A DNA stretch of 64,000 bases from Escallonia rubra. Lineage: Eukaryota > Streptophyta > Magnoliopsida > Escalloniales > Escalloniaceae. The position numbers and the translations under genes were made by a program. Positions 1 to 12,484 of the stretch are shown piece after piece. Each line of letters opens with the position of its first letter. Within the stretch, counting starts at the first letter, position 1. The stretch is taken from NCBI GenBank assembly GCA_033065855.1, contig JAVXUO010000704.1, positions 124,001 to 188,000 of the forward strand. The letters run 5' to 3'. The notes beneath the pieces were generated by a model that did not search any database, was not told the DNA's origin, and was given only the letters and a program-made list of their open reading frames with translations.

Positions 1-307
1 CGAGTGACTGCGCGCATGCGCTTGTTTGTGCTTGCGAGTGTCGGCAGGTAATCTGGGGAACGAAAAGAGAAGGTTTTTTCAGTAAAATTACAAAAAAAAT
101 CTTCAGGACCTCTATATTTCATAACTTGTAACAATATTTGCAATGATGGTGCAAATGGATTCTTAATTTTTATGTATTTGATTCATATGTTTGGGCGTAA
201 ATCCATGGTCTCTTTCCTGGAAAATTCATCGATTTCAAGTTTCTGAGATTTAACAAAAGACTTGAAGTAATACGGCAATCTAACTTACTATATGGGATGG
301 AGCTCAC

Positions 308-499
308 CTTTTGAGGTTCACCACCGTCACCGCCGAACTTTGCCGAACACTCGCCTTTTTCGGTCCTGAACATGATGGAGCAGATGAAGTACTGGTTACG
401 ATATATAGTAATTTGCGTAATCTTGCTATTCGGAATGTAACTCCAATTGGTTCCTGGACCTCCCCATGGTCCAGAGGATGTAAGTCCTCCCGCATTTCC
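308..499 (-). CDS. Jacalin-related (mannose-binding type) lectin, single exon seen
   Basis: This exon encodes 64 residues typical of the start of a jacalin fold: GPWGGPG, then WSY, a beta strand, SIMF and FGGDGG. Plant jacalin-related lectins are carbohydrate-binding beta-prism proteins, often induced by stress or defence. The exon is bounded by a good acceptor (TTTTTGCAG, exon starting at 499) and a donor (AAAAG|GTGAGC, ending at 308), and it stays open throughout. The usual following strands (EYLTSISG-like) are not recognisable in bases 1-300, so the rest of the gene should lie before base 1. The first exon with the start codon was not identified between 500 and 780. A broken remnant cannot be excluded. 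The domain match is visible directly; the sugar specificity is inference. Confidence 0.65.
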
Positions 500-764
500 C
501 TGCAAAAATTATGAAATTCGCTAATGTAAATCCTTCGCAATTTCCGTGCATCGTACGTGATTGGCCAGTGTACATTCTGGAGGAAATTGTGTGCAAAAAA
601 CAAAACAAGACAGACTGCATGCAGTACTTGCTACATGTATAAGAGAAACCAAGTATTATTACCCCTGTCATAGCCTGCTGGATGGTCACTGAGAGGAATT
701 TTGATCTGCTATTGCTCAAGAAAGGGAGGCAGAGTGGAGATGGGCAGAAACAAAGTGAAATGCA

Positions 765-783
765 CATATATATATATATATAT
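765..783. repeat. (TA)n microsatellite
   Basis: A short run of alternating T and A lies just upstream of the lectin exon region, at the left edge of the duplicated block that follows. Confidence 0.7.
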
Positions 784-2355
784 GAATGCCCAGTCGCGGA
801 ATCAAAGTCTTATCCTAACGTACGTAATAGTGTCTGACAGTCTAATGTGTTATACCTAACGTTGCTTTGGATGTTTCTTCTACCCAACATGTCTTTGAAT
901 TTTACTCCTTACCTAACGATCCTTTGAAGCTTTGCTCATCGTCATCGTCATTGACCATTGCCATTCAAATGTTCTCATGATTTCAAGATCTTTTTTCTTT
1001 CCTGTTAGACTCTCCAAAGTCTTTGATTAATGCAACTCGACTAATTTAAAGTAACCTTCAGTACTCTAAGGGTATGTTTAAAACTCATTTCATTTTTTAG
1101 TTAAAAAAAAACCAAAACTAAAACCCTTTTCAGTTTTCTGTTTTTAGAAAACTGACGGGTTGTTTGATACAGCTTTGCATAATTGGTTTTTGCTTGTTTT
1201 TTTTATTTTTTGTAGTTTTTTTTTTCCTTCCATTTTTCATCTCTTCTCTTTCCCTATATTTACTCTCTTCTCTTTTATATTTTCCAATACTTGAGAGCTT
1301 CTTCTGAGCTCCTATGTTCAATGTACAGAAGCGCCCGGCCCCAACACAACCAAGACATCTTCACTGTCGACATCCAACTACTGCTGTGGCAGTAACACAA
1401 TAGCTTGCGAATTAACGCTTCATTGGTTTGATTGGGGTTCGATTGGATGAATGGTTTGATTGGTTTGGAATTTACGTGTGCAAATCGAAGATATATACTA
1501 GGGCTAATTGATAGGTTAAATCTTTTGGTGGTGTTTGTTGTAAGGACAACGGTATGATGGTGATTTGGATTTAAAGGAGTGGTGATGCCGTGTGATGACC
1601 GATGTTAAAGACTTTGGTGTTCGGTAGTATTGGTTAGTGGTGGGGGTGGTGGTTGTGGTTATCAGTGGTTATGATAGTTGGCAGTGTTGGTTACCGCTGG
1701 TGGTGGCGACGGTAAGTAGCTATGGTGGTTGGCGTTGTTGGCAAGTTTGGGTGTGTTGATCAGTGGTGATGTTGTTACCTACGACGTCACTTCGCTAGCC
1801 TTCACTTGAGGTCAAAATTACTACGCATGAATTTATAACGATAAACCAAACAACACAAGCATGTGTTGGTTTACTTTTTACAAGTTGAGTTATTATATAT
1901 ATATATATGGAGTATTTTTAAGTATAACATACAAAAGTGTTCCTTATGTTTAGTTTTGACTTATTTCATAGTGGTCCTTTATTTAGGCTTCACTTTTCCA
2001 TTTATTTGCTAAAATTTTAAAGTATTATACCTGTTCACAAGGGAGTGAGTTTCCATTTCACCAACAAAATAGGGAAAATGTGAAAGAAATAAGAAAAAAA
2101 AAACTCTTAAGTTGACTGTGTAAGCATAAATAGTTAATTTGGCATGCAAAAATTTTAGACTATACCCAGAAATTAAGTTTCGAGACAGGAAGGTATTAGG
2201 CACCACATCACACTCTAACGAGTAAATAAGAACATACAATTCAAAAACAATTTTTCATTAGTCTTGTTAATCTTTTTTTCTTTTTCCCCTTATATAATTC
2301 CATCCATAAGCCATTGACCCTGCCACCTTTATCAAGACACCACCACCATATATTT
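784..2355. repeat. Non-coding paralogous block, copy A
   Basis: No gene is visible here. The block is a diverged copy of 25390-26260. Shared landmarks in the same order are CTTACCTAACGATC, TCGTCATTGACCATT, GACTCTCCAAA, ACTACGCATGAAT and CCATCCATAAG followed by CCCTGCCACCTT. Copy A continues after the large CACTA insertion at 25121-25270, where TTATAGCGAGCAA matches TAATAGCGAGTAA in copy B (about 26550). Confidence 0.65.
1070..1775. mobile_element. About 0.7-kb insertion in copy A, unclassified
   Basis: Compared with copy B (around 25800-25830), copy A has extra DNA roughly between the phrase TAAGGGTATGTTT and GTTGTTACCTACGACG. The extra piece includes a run of short GGT-rich motifs (1630-1740) and a GGGTTGTTTGATA motif at about 1157 like the ends of Harbinger-type MITEs. 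Clean ends and a target duplication were not found, so the class and exact edges are uncertain. Confidence 0.3.
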
Positions 2356-2417
2356 CGTCACTATAGGTATTTTGAGTAATTTCTATTTTTTCTTATTTTC
2401 TCAAAATCAAATTTAAA

Positions 2418-2560
2418 AAAGCTTTTAGCAGCGGAATATCTTTCACTGAAAATATGTCGCTAAAGTCCGTTGGTAATAACCGAAAAGGATTTTCGTTGAA
2501 AATGGCATTGCAGTTTTGTCCTTGTAATTTTAGCAAATAAATACCCGTCGCTAAAAGTCT
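2418..2560. repeat. Left subterminal repeats of the old CACTA
   Basis: Decayed copies of the word GTCGCTAAA and its complement recur here and mirror those near 24830-25110. In CACTA elements such clustered short words bind the TNPA-type protein. Here that role is inferred from position and family knowledge. Confidence 0.6.
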
Positions 2561-2759
2561 GTCGGTAGAAATAAGAAAGTTTAAATTATTTTGTTTGTTC
2601 ATTACCCAAGTCTGCTCCCTGTAATTCAGCTCACAGCAAACATTTAAATTCATCCACTACTGATCCATATAAGCAATCATTTAACCCTAATCAGTAATTA
2701 ATCCGTCCATAATGATCTCAAAATTTCATCAACTTTATAATATAAACAATGTCACAAGT

Positions 2760-4480
2760 CTATACAATGTCCATCAACATCCATCCAACTGAGGTAAAGA
2801 ATACATAACATAACAAATCGAAGTCATAAGGGGCCGATAGGGGAGGGGGCTGAAATATCCAATAGGGGAGGGGACTGATCTAGGAGGGATGGTAAAAAGC
2901 ATGTCTAGCTCAGTCGTCGTCCAAAGTAGTATTTGGATGTTGCTCATCATCGTCCATGTCTTCACCAGTCGCTTCATAGAAATCGTGTTAGAAAGGGTTT
3001 CACCACATTAAAAGAACGTACACAACACTCATCAGTAGCTATATATGACACTTAACCAATTACATATCGACTCCATATATGTGAACATATTTGTACCTAA
3101 CGAGCATACATGTATTTAGCCATGTCATCTGCAAAGCAAGCAATTAATCCTGGTCTAACTCTTTTTGCGAGCTTGCTTATTTTGTGTGAGCTATAGAGGA
3201 TGGGGATGCTCCCATTACGGCACGTGCAGTCAAGTTGGTGCTGCGTATATGCCTTTTCTTTGGATCCACGACGCCAAGTATATCCAGCCATAGCTTCAAT
3301 CTATCGACACTCGTACCTAAGGAGCCTGATGATTGACCCGAAGCATGCCGAGACAACAACATTGCACCAAATGCGGCCTTCAAAACAATCAAAACACGAT
3401 ATAAAAAGTCAATGCTTGATCAACCATAGCAATGAAGATATCCAAAATTCAAAGACAGATTTATACATAACGTACATCAATAGTTTTGAAAACCTAGGAA
3501 ACAAACTCCCCCACATGATGTTCTTCATCTTTAGCCACTCTCCTATTGTAGGTCTTCTTGTATGACAAAGCTTGCACCTCGTCTGCATCCAAATCCGGGT
3601 TCTTAGTCGTAATCACATGTCAGATAACATTGTGAGGCACAGATTCTCCCGTGCGAGTAGGATCTTGGCTGGCTTTGTTTGCCTTCCCCCTTTTACTTTT
3701 CACCTCCCAATATGGATCAGCCATCCACCTGTCAGCAAGTTGCTCCTACGCTGTAGCTGAGATCCAATGAGGGGGAAATTATTTTCACGTACTCCTCTGT
3801 TAATACATCTACTGGTAGTATCTTGTTTGCTTGTTCCCGTGCATCGTGTAGCCAACGCAAGTAATTTATGGCTATGTAGGCAGCCTTCCCCATAACCTCC
3901 TACTTAGGCGATGCAAACTCAAAGCCCTCGCCTCATTAGGAAAATAATACAATTAGTTAATTAACTCCATCTTAACAAATATTAACTTTTTTAAAAAATT
4001 ATACCAGGAACTCCATCCATAACCCCTCTCTCCTCCCGCGATCTCAGTCCTACCAATACATGTACGGCTCAAAAAACTGGCCCAACACAAGAACGCCAAT
4101 TTTCGTAGTAGTCGGGTGCTCGACAAAGCTGAGAAAAACAACATCGGTAAGATGAAATAAGTGAACATGAATAATCTATGTAATCATTGTACAGGTCAAT
4201 GCATGTGTGAACAATACTTACATGCCTTCCAGAGTAACAGTAATTCTCTGGAAATATAAAAGCACCCGAAGTGTGGGTCCACGGCTTCAACAAGATCCTA
4301 AAAAATATGAAAATTTAAATTGTTTGAAGTACAAAGTACAATTTAAAAAGCATTTTTGAAATGCTAATATTAATTTTAGTTGCGCTGGAAGTGGCTGATG
4401 AAGCAAAAAGATTGGGCGGCAGGGGCAGCTGGATACTGATACTCTGTTTATCGTCACCACCAGGCAATCCAGCATCCCTA
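2760..4480 (-). pseudogene. Remnant of the old CACTA's accessory (Transposase_24-like) gene
   Basis: Read on the minus strand, short fragments resemble CACTA accessory-protein exons, for example around 3560-3950 (a stretch with W, R and charged residues, broken by several stops). No open frame longer than about 100 residues remains. The call rests mainly on position: in the two large CACTAs with defined ends in this window, the accessory gene follows TNP2 on the same strand. Individual exons cannot be delimited, and part of the interval may simply be non-coding. Confidence 0.35.
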
Positions 4481-4529
4481 GTCTTCAGCGCAGATGCAGC
4501 TCATCATCACTACAAAAAAAAGGGGTTTC

Positions 4530-5035
4530 GGCGACACTAAAACAGTGTCGCCAATGACTGTAAAAGTGTCGCAAACCGGTTTCCCGACACTTGTTTAATC
4601 TTTTCGTAAGTGTCACAAATTTGCCCGTCGGGAATTTCCCGACACTTGTTATAAACGTCGGCAATCTACTTGCGACACTTTTATGCGACACTTTAAAGTG
4701 CCTCTTATGAGGTCAATAGTCAACTCAGGCATGTGACACTTTCGCAAGAAGTGTCGCTAAATTAGCGACGTTTTCACTAAAGTGTCGTTTTCATTTGGCG
4801 GCATTATCTTTGAAACGTCGTTAAATTAGCGACACTTTCTTTAAGTGCCAGTTTTGTTTTACGGCATTATCTAACAACGCTTTCTTTGAAGAGTCGGTGT
4901 TTATTTGGCGACACAATCTTTAAAATGTCATTAATTTAGCGACACTTCCATCAAGTGCCAGTTTTATTTAATGGCATTATCTTAAAGATGTCGTTCGTAT
5001 TTACGACACTTTTAAGCAATTGTCACTTATTTTTT
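4530..5035. repeat. Left subterminal repeat array (GTGTCGC word)
   Basis: Many copies of GTGTCGC, GCGACACTT and close variants (AGTGTCGTT, GTCGTTAAATT) occur in both orientations. The same words recur at 18300-18565. Family knowledge makes these likely accessory-protein binding sites that bring the element ends together. Confidence 0.8.
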
Positions 5036-6489
5036 GTCTGTCATATTGTGAAATCTATTAAAAGTACACTGGCCTAACTCTGATAATAGTTACATTTTCT
5101 CAAAAATGACATAAAAGTGAAGTATATTTTATGTAATCCTGCTCCTGTCCAATACGAATAATGCACAACTAAGTCGATCTATAAACTCATTTAGAAACAA
5201 GCTAATGTCATTCATCAACCATATCATATCCAACCTTCACATCATAATTACATAACCATCCAAAAGTTCAACATTCACATCCTAATTACATAACCATCCA
5301 GAAGTTCTCAATTTAAAAAACATACAAATATAATGACATTGAAGAACCAACCTAAAGATATATACATCTTTTCCAAAATGTCATCATAGTGCATATCGGT
5401 TCTTTTAAGTCCAACAAAAGCATTGATATCTTCCCTTCATATGAACCTGGAAATTCAAAAACCAAGAAAGAGGTTATAAATTTAACCGGTATAACATAAG
5501 TCCAATTAAACCGAAAAATTAGTCGACAAACAAAATACATTAAGAAAGGTAAAGACTCGTCTACGTACCCCTTCTCATTCTTGCATCCTATTTCGCAAAT
5601 TTTTCAAAGTAACGAAATTCTTCTTTACTTTTTTATTTTGAGAAACCTGAACAATTAGATCGTAAGTATTCAATAGTTACACAAAAAAAGAAAAAAAAAA
5701 GGGACACAATCATATGAAAAACAACCATGCACTTAAGTAAACATTATACAAGTTTTGATTGCATTATTGTATTTGTACCAAATGCATTAATAGATGAACA
5801 TTTAGAAGTAAGACGTAAGAGTCATTTTATAACAAAGCTGTAAATTGGTCTGCACTCTCCAAGACTAAAACATTTCATTACATATAAATATCCAAGGCAA
5901 AACATGTGCTTCTCTTATAAAAGAAAATCCCAAAATAGAGCATCTGGTATCCTAATTACCTATTACTTTCACTCTTACCTAGCACTGGCGACACCTACCT
6001 CCCCACAACCATAGCCACCAATCACTCACCACCACCATCACAGCTACCACCAATTGCGGCCAAACACTCACAACCAAGACAACTACCACTGACTATCTGT
6101 CGGGTTACGCCAACCTAATATCTAATACCTTAAGCATACATAGTTCTTATTGGAGGATGTTGTAAAGGTGCTAAGTGTTAGCCTAGGCTAATTTGGGATT
6201 TTATTGGGAAATTCAATCTTGCCCATTGAAATGCAAGAACTTTACTAAACAAACAACATTCCAGCCTGAGATGACACTGGCATAGCATGGATGAAAGCAT
6301 AAACAAACAACTTTCTAGCTCGTGATGCAGCTGTTTTCTTTTCATCTGGCTTGCAACGATGAGTATAAAACATTTATGATGAACACAACACCTACATGCA
6401 GCATGCATAAACTGTCTTCTTCCAACAAAACTAGCAGCAGAAACTGTCTTTTTCATTAAACTGTACTGTGAGAACAACTAGCAGCAAAA
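5036..6489. other. Non-coding DNA inside the CACTA
   Basis: No gene is recognised. It includes a two-copy tandem repeat of about 37 bp at 5234-5308 (unit containing CCTAATTACATAACCATCCA) and a CACC/ACC-rich stretch at 5985-6085. The latter resembles the low-complexity middle of some MITEs. Confidence 0.6.
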
Positions 6490-7417
6490 GAACACAATCA
6501 AGAGCAACCATGAACCAAAAGGCAGCCTAGAATTTCAAGAAACACACCTTGGTACTAAACCAGAAACAAAAGTGGCAAGCTATAGTTCAAGAGGGCCATC
6601 ACTAGACTGCCCATTCATCTTGAAACCTGACATTATGGTGCCCGGTGACTTGATTTTGGCTTCATGGCCTCAAAATATTCTAGCCACAGAATTGAGCTCG
6701 GGTAAACTTTTTAGCGACTTCAATTTATTGTCGGGGACATCCATGTCATGCCCGCATGCTGCCGGAGTGGCTGCACTTTTGAAAGGGGCACACCCTGAAT
6801 GGACCCCCGCCGCCATCCGTTCGGCCATGATGACCACGTCGGATGTCCTAGATAACACGTTCAACCTAATCCAAGACATTGGAATTACTAACAAACCAGC
6901 TAGCCCTCTAGCTATGGGAGCTGACCATATTAATCCAAACAAGGCACTAGACCCTCGTCTCATATACGACGTGAGAACAGAAGATTATGTCAGTCTCCTT
7001 TGTGCATTAAATTTTACCCAAAAACAAATACAAATTATCACCAAATCCTCTTCAAACAGTTGCTCCAACTCTTCATTGGACCTCAATTACCCCTCTTTCA
7101 TTGCATTTTTCAATGCAAATGACTCTCACTCGGGGGTTAAGATTGTTCAAGAATTTCAGATGATGGTGACGAATGTTGGTGATGGGAGTCAACTTATACA
7201 GCAAAACTAGCACCAATGGATGGGTTACAGGTTAGCGTCGTGCCGGAGCAATTGGTTTTCAGTGAAAAAAATGACAAGCAAAGCTACAAGTTGAGTATAG
7301 AAGGTAATTAAAGATTTGGTGGTGTATGGTACTATAAGTTAGGTGGAAATAGGAGGTAATCATGTAGTAAGAAGTCCCATAGTTGCTACAAACCTAAGCT
7401 CAGAAATATTATTGTAA
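6490..7417 (+). pseudogene. 3' fragment of a plant subtilase (S8 serine protease) gene
   Basis: Subtilases are secreted serine proteases. From about 6494 the translation follows the family: SLEFQETHLGTKP, the SSRGPS block, KPDIMVPG, and then the catalytic serine motif LSGTSMSCPHAAGVAALLK, HPEWTPAAIRSAMMTT and the linker DPRLIYD. The C-terminal fibronectin-like domain begins (MMVTNVGDGS), and the frame is then lost near 7195. It resumes in another frame (YTAKLAPMDG), then a third one with a stop inside, and ends at a natural-looking TAA at 7415-7417. The signal peptide, propeptide and the Asp and His catalytic blocks are absent, so it cannot be an active protease. It lies wholly inside a CACTA with matched target duplications, opposite in strand to the transposon genes, which suggests gene capture. 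Confidence 0.85.
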
Positions 7418-7485
7418 CTCGTCCTCTTTGAAATTGTACCTATTGATTTACCTATTAAATAAACAACTTTCTTTATGTCTTGCAT

Positions 7486-8055
7486 GACTTGCGAAGTTAT
7501 TTGCTTTATTTAAAAGGACAACGTACATGAACTAAGAAAGGAGCACTTAATGCTTGATTATCTTACTAAGTTAGTATGTTAAACCCCCACAATCACCGCT
7601 ACTTCAGCATGAGGAAACCAGCACCAATAACAACACATTAACATGTATAACAGGTTGCATGTATAAGTGAAAGAAAATAAATATCATAACTAAAAGAACA
7701 TGCATGAACAGAAATAACAGGTTGTTGTTATTGTTGTTATCTTTTTCCTGTTTGCTGTTAAATGTATTTACTGCTGTTTTTTTTAGATTCCAACCTGTTA
7801 TTGCTGTTATCTTTTTCCTATCTGCTGTTAAATGTACTTTTATTGCTGTTATTTTTAGCTTCTTAAATATAGTTTTATTGCTGTTATCTTTTTCCTGTTT
7901 TGAGTTTGCTTTTTATGCCCCCAGTCTAGTCCTAATCCTAGTTATCCACCCCAAGCATCTGCCTAGACAGGTTATGGAGTTCCTCCAACTCCCCAAACTG
8001 CGTATGGAATCCAACCACCTTAAGAAATTGCACCAATTATGGACATCCTCAGCTA
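7486..8055. repeat. 570-bp direct repeat, copy 1
   Basis: This segment closely matches 9961-10532 in the same orientation, from GACTTGC(G/A)AAGTTATTTG through AATTATGGACA. Inside each copy are short tandem units rich in TTGCTGTTATCTTTTTCCTG. It starts about 70 bp after the subtilase stop codon. The two copies enclose the 3' exons of the accessory gene. Confidence 0.85.
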
Positions 8056-9960
8056 TAGAAACCTCCAGCAACCCAACCAGCTTATCGACAACAGCTGCAA
8101 AACAAATGCAAGACAGCTCTTGAAACCAGCAAGAGCTGAGCCAAGGTTCTGCTAAGGATCAGTACTGACATCGTTCTAGGATACAGGTTGATGATCAAGC
8201 ACCCAAAATGACTACTTAAGATGGAACATACAATCAAATGCAAAGGCGATCATAGAACTTGCATACAGCTCTTGAAACTTATTGAAGCTGAAATAGTTTC
8301 AACAAACCTCATTCTGTGGAGTCGAGCGTTTTCTTGGTGAAACCCTTAGCATGTGCTGCATATTCCCTTGATCTTGATGCAGCACCTTAAAGTGTTTTCT
8401 GGGTGAAACTCATGTCACGTGCTGCATATTCCCTGGATGTATTGTACGAGTTAATGATACCACTTGACGACTGCTCGATTCATCAGGAACCTATTACCAG
8501 TAACATGGTGAATAATGAGTACTAATTAGATAAATGGACTTCAAATTCTCACAAAGAAAAGAATGAAACTTAACTTGTCCAGTTCCGGAAGAAACATCCT
8601 GGGAAGACTGCATCGACAACATCACAGTCCGTATATGGGACATCATGTTCTCTTGCATTTTAGCCTCCAATTGTGCCTTTATATTTGATACTTGAGTGGA
8701 TACTTTAGTTTGCATCTCTTGCTCCATTTCAGCTTGTATTTCATCTTTCATTGTAGCCTCCAATTGTGTTTTGATAGTTGATACTTGACTTGACACTTGG
8801 GCTGCTATTTGAGTTTGCATTTCTTGTTCCATTTCAACACGCATTTTATCAATCTCGTCTTGCCTAACGTCTCTCGTCTCTGCCCGACCAACTCTATATG
8901 ATGAACCAAAGGTATTACTCTGACAAGCGCCTAACCCAAGCCGACAAACACGTCCGTTTTTATCACAGCCCATGGCTTTGGAGAATGTATCATCAAAAGC
9001 ATAACCTGGCTCTTGAAAGGCATCTGGAAGTTCTGATGCAAAAGTGTCCATTTTATCCTGTGCAAACAAGAAAATAAAAAGTCTACTATTATCCTAACTT
9101 ATTAATGCTAACATCTATAGTAATCTAAAAAAAGGAGGGGGGGAAAGTACATACAACAGCTTCAGCCACTTCTCCAGTTGTATACTGCCCCTGCTTCTCC
9201 CCAGTCTTATACTTGTGTGTTCCTTTAAAAAGACTCACGACGAGAAGGGTCTCTACCGAAAGAATTCCTTAGCTACATCCCCATTAAGAGAACACATTTA
9301 AATGCCAATTTGGGCTCACTAGCATCTGGACTAACATACAATTACAGGTCTCATATATGAGAGTTTACCTCCACTCTTACTTGAGCATTGCTCTTCCGAC
9401 CATTTGTATGAGGGAACTTCATGTTCTCCCTACTTTTTTTGTTTTTTTCACTCCTTGCCTAGCATTTGCAACAAACAAAGATGCATGATTAGGTATTAAA
9501 GAGAGCCAGTACATGCCACTTAAAATTCAGTCCAAACCATTTGAAACATACCTTCACATATTTTCTACCCCAAAAGTGGATAAGAATAGGCCATTGATTC
9601 TCTTCCACCCTATTCGGGTGATTTGCCAAGCGCTCACCATCGTTATCATATGGTTCATAACCCTTGGGCTTCACAGAATGCTTCCATTCCTTCCATTTCT
9701 TCCCAACCGACATCATGAAAACTCTTCTCATCTCCACTGTTGCATTTGTGTTCTCATATGGTCATGGCATACAAAAAAATATTACTGTTAGACTGAAAGG
9801 GCGGGAGGAATCTTCTCTATTGGAAGCTTTCCCAGCAGGAAAAGTGCTTGTGTCCAAACCACATGGGCTGGAGCAATGAGCAGTGGACCAAAATAGAAGC
9901 AAAATGATTAAGAAAATCTTAAAACTTGCACGCGATTCAGTCCCAAAGTAACAACTACAC

Positions 9961-10532
9961 GACTTGCAAAGTTATTTGCTTTATTTAAAAGGACAATGTA
10001 CATGAACTAAGAAAGGAGCACTCAATGCTTCATTATCTTACTAAGTTAGTATGTTAAACCCCCACAATCACCGCTACTTTTGCATGAGGAAACCAGCACC
10101 AATAACAACACATTCACATGCATAACAGGTTGCATGTATAAGTGAAAGAAAATAAGTGTCATAACTAAAAGAACATGCATGAACAACAATAACAGGTTGC
10201 TGTTCTTGCTGTTATCTTTTTCCTGTTTGCTGTTAAATGTATTTATTGCTGTTATTTTTAGCTTCCAACCTGTTATTGATGTTATCTTTTTCCTATTTGC
10301 TGTTAAATGTACTTTTATTGCTGTTATTTTTAGCTTCTTAAATATAGTTTTATTGTTGTTATCTTTTTCCTGTTTTGAGTTTGCTTTTTATGCCTCCCAC
10401 TCTAGTCCTAATCCTAGTTATCCACCCTAAGCATCTGCCCAGACAGGTTATGGAGTTCCTCCAACTCACAAACTGCATATGAAATTCAACCATCTTAAGC
10501 AAATTGCACCAATTATGGACAGCCTCAGCTAC
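9961..10532. repeat. 570-bp direct repeat, copy 2
   Basis: This is the partner of 7486-8055, in direct orientation, about 2.5 kb away, within an intron of the accessory gene. Differences are scattered substitutions and small indels. Confidence 0.85.
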
Positions 10533-10727
10533 ATTGACACGTCAACACCTTAAATTAAAAGAGAACATGTACCGGGAAGTAAAGGAATAATCTTGTCTAT
10601 GTGACAAGAAGTATATCAGAAAATATACTGTCATTGTAGTCACATCTAATTTCATATTTTTGGAACTTGAAGGTCTTCCTTGCATAGTCCTAATCATCAA
10701 GGGTGGTGCTACTGCAATATTTTTCAG

Positions 10728-10797
10728 CACTGAAATGAAGTTGAGCAGATGAATGAAGTTGAGCAGATGGTGAGATCTGCTCAACTTCATTTCAGTG
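10728..10797. repeat. 23-bp perfect inverted repeat (hairpin)
   Basis: The arm at 10728-10750 (starting CACTGAAATGAAGTTGAG) is perfectly complementary to 10775-10797. The loop contains a second direct copy of GAATGAAGTTGAGCAGAT, so two alternative pairings are possible. Confidence 0.85.
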
Positions 10798-10839
10798 ACC
10801 TGTATATGAAATGACATATTACGAGCTCGCTTTAAATAG

Positions 10840-11050
10840 TACAGTAGAGCTCAGTTCTATAACATCAAAACATAAACAGCAAATTCAAAGCTCAGCTCTA
10901 TAACATCAAAACATAAACAGCAAATTCAGAGCTTAGCTCTGTCATTTTAAACTATAAAATAGTAAATTCCGAACTCAGCTAAAAAATATTGAAACATAGA
11001 CAATAGCTCAGCTCTATGACATTAAAGCACAACATATCCTGAGCTCAGCT
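10840..11050. repeat. Tandem repeats of about 48 bp, four to five degenerate units
   Basis: Units contain AGCTCAGCTCTATAACATCA followed by AAACATAAACAGCAAATTC. The first two are nearly identical; later ones drift. They lie in an intron of the accessory gene. Confidence 0.75.
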
Positions 11051-12484
11051 CGCTGAGGCTAAGACATTACAGGAAACTCTAAAATCTAAACCATGAACAG
11101 TAAATTCAGAGCACAGCAAAACAATGGTAAACCATATATATTATAAAAAGCTCTGCTCAAATTGCATTGGATCATAAAGCAACAAAGGTAGAGCTCCAGC
11201 TCTATAACATTACAACAAAATCTGTAAATTTGAGAGCTACGCTCTGGGGCAAAAACTTTAACAGTGAACCCAGATGTTACCTCTTGCATTGGAACAACAA
11301 CAACAAATCTGGAGCTCAATTGAGTATAGAAACAAATGACTTCAGCTATTAAGCATAGAAACAAATGACTGCAGTTATTACACACACACAAACACACACA
11401 CACATACCTTGATGTGGTTCCATATAGCATCCTTGTTAAGCTTTAATTGGTACCTTCCTCCACTCGATATAATTTAGTGGCGCCAATATCCCATTGCGTG
11501 CGAGAACTCCCAAATGTAACTCAAGTTTAGTGCCTGGTTCCAGAATTGGTTGGCCAAGCTCATTAGTTGGAATCTCCAAAATGCTTCCATTTTCACCCCA
11601 CCCACTATGCATCATTGTCGGGCCTCGAGTATGCATCTGATCTGGTTGCTCCATGCTTACATCTGTTCATCAAATTCAAGTTACTGCTATAAGACATTCC
11701 ATTTATATCACTCAATTACTATATTGAAAATGACAACGTTATAGCATTCTCTTAAATGCTATAAAGATGCACAAGTAACATAGATACAACATAATTAAAA
11801 GACTAATCAAACGTATAAACAGACTGAATATGCATAATCAGAACATAAAATAAAAATTATAGGCCTCTAGTTGTTTAATTATTGACATATATTGGACTGT
11901 TCTTGATAGAAGGAACACATAGATTAAATATCCACACAAAGAAATTAGTTCCATCCCAAGAGTTACAGCGTAGTAAGTGAAAGAAGATAGGCCAAAACTA
12001 TACACATTTCTTGTTATTATACCTGCCACATGCTCAGAATCTTCTTGATTGTTGTTTGTTGGTTCCCTGTTCGTTGGCGAGGTGCCACCCGCAATAGCGG
12101 CTGCCCAACCTTGTGGTGGCTCGGGCATGGTGGTATTGAGCTCTTGATGCTCATCACTAGGGCTTGGCATAGCTCTTACACTCATTTGTGCCCCACGTCT
12201 ACCACTTGCCATTGTGCCTAAGTTGTACAACAAACAGCAAATTATTTTTCACCGATTAACAGGCAACAAGATAGAATATATAGAGAAAGACTACTTTGTT
12301 TCAGTTCATAGCAAATCTTTGAACTTCACATAAGGTTACATCGCAAACACGGTATAAGAAAGTGGCATAGCAACTAAAGAAGATGAAAGAAAATAACTAA
12401 AATCATTAATAGCGTATCCATAAAAGAAAAAGGAATCAGTTAAATACTAAAGCAATTGCTCATTTATCAGCTAAGCATCCCTTA

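Larger units (their letters stand above)
8494..12212 (-). pseudogene. CACTA accessory gene (Transposase_24, Ptta/En/Spm type), disabled
   Basis: The gene encodes a DNA-binding or helper protein of the transposon. Exon 1 (12212-12023) starts MASGRRGAQ and ends in a donor. Exon 2 (11662-11408) has RGPT, NELGQPI and the conserved LGVLARNGI...WRKVP block, but the frame breaks near 11445 before a good donor. Further exons are visible at about 9737-9550 (KKWKEWKH), 9460-9375 (FPHTNGRKS) and 9285-9150 (THKYKTGEKQG). The last large one, 9069-8580, has the CDKNGRVCRLGLG block and a glutamine- and glutamate-rich coiled coil with a repeated MEQEMQT unit. The direct repeat copy 9961-10532 lies in an intron. 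At least one frameshift makes it a probable pseudogene. Confidence 0.72.

Noticed and set aside
2359..2361. CACTATAGG as the exact left terminus of the old CACTA
   Set aside because: Not accepted as exact: the 3-bp flanks do not match and the following bases do not mirror the right end, so only an approximate edge is given.
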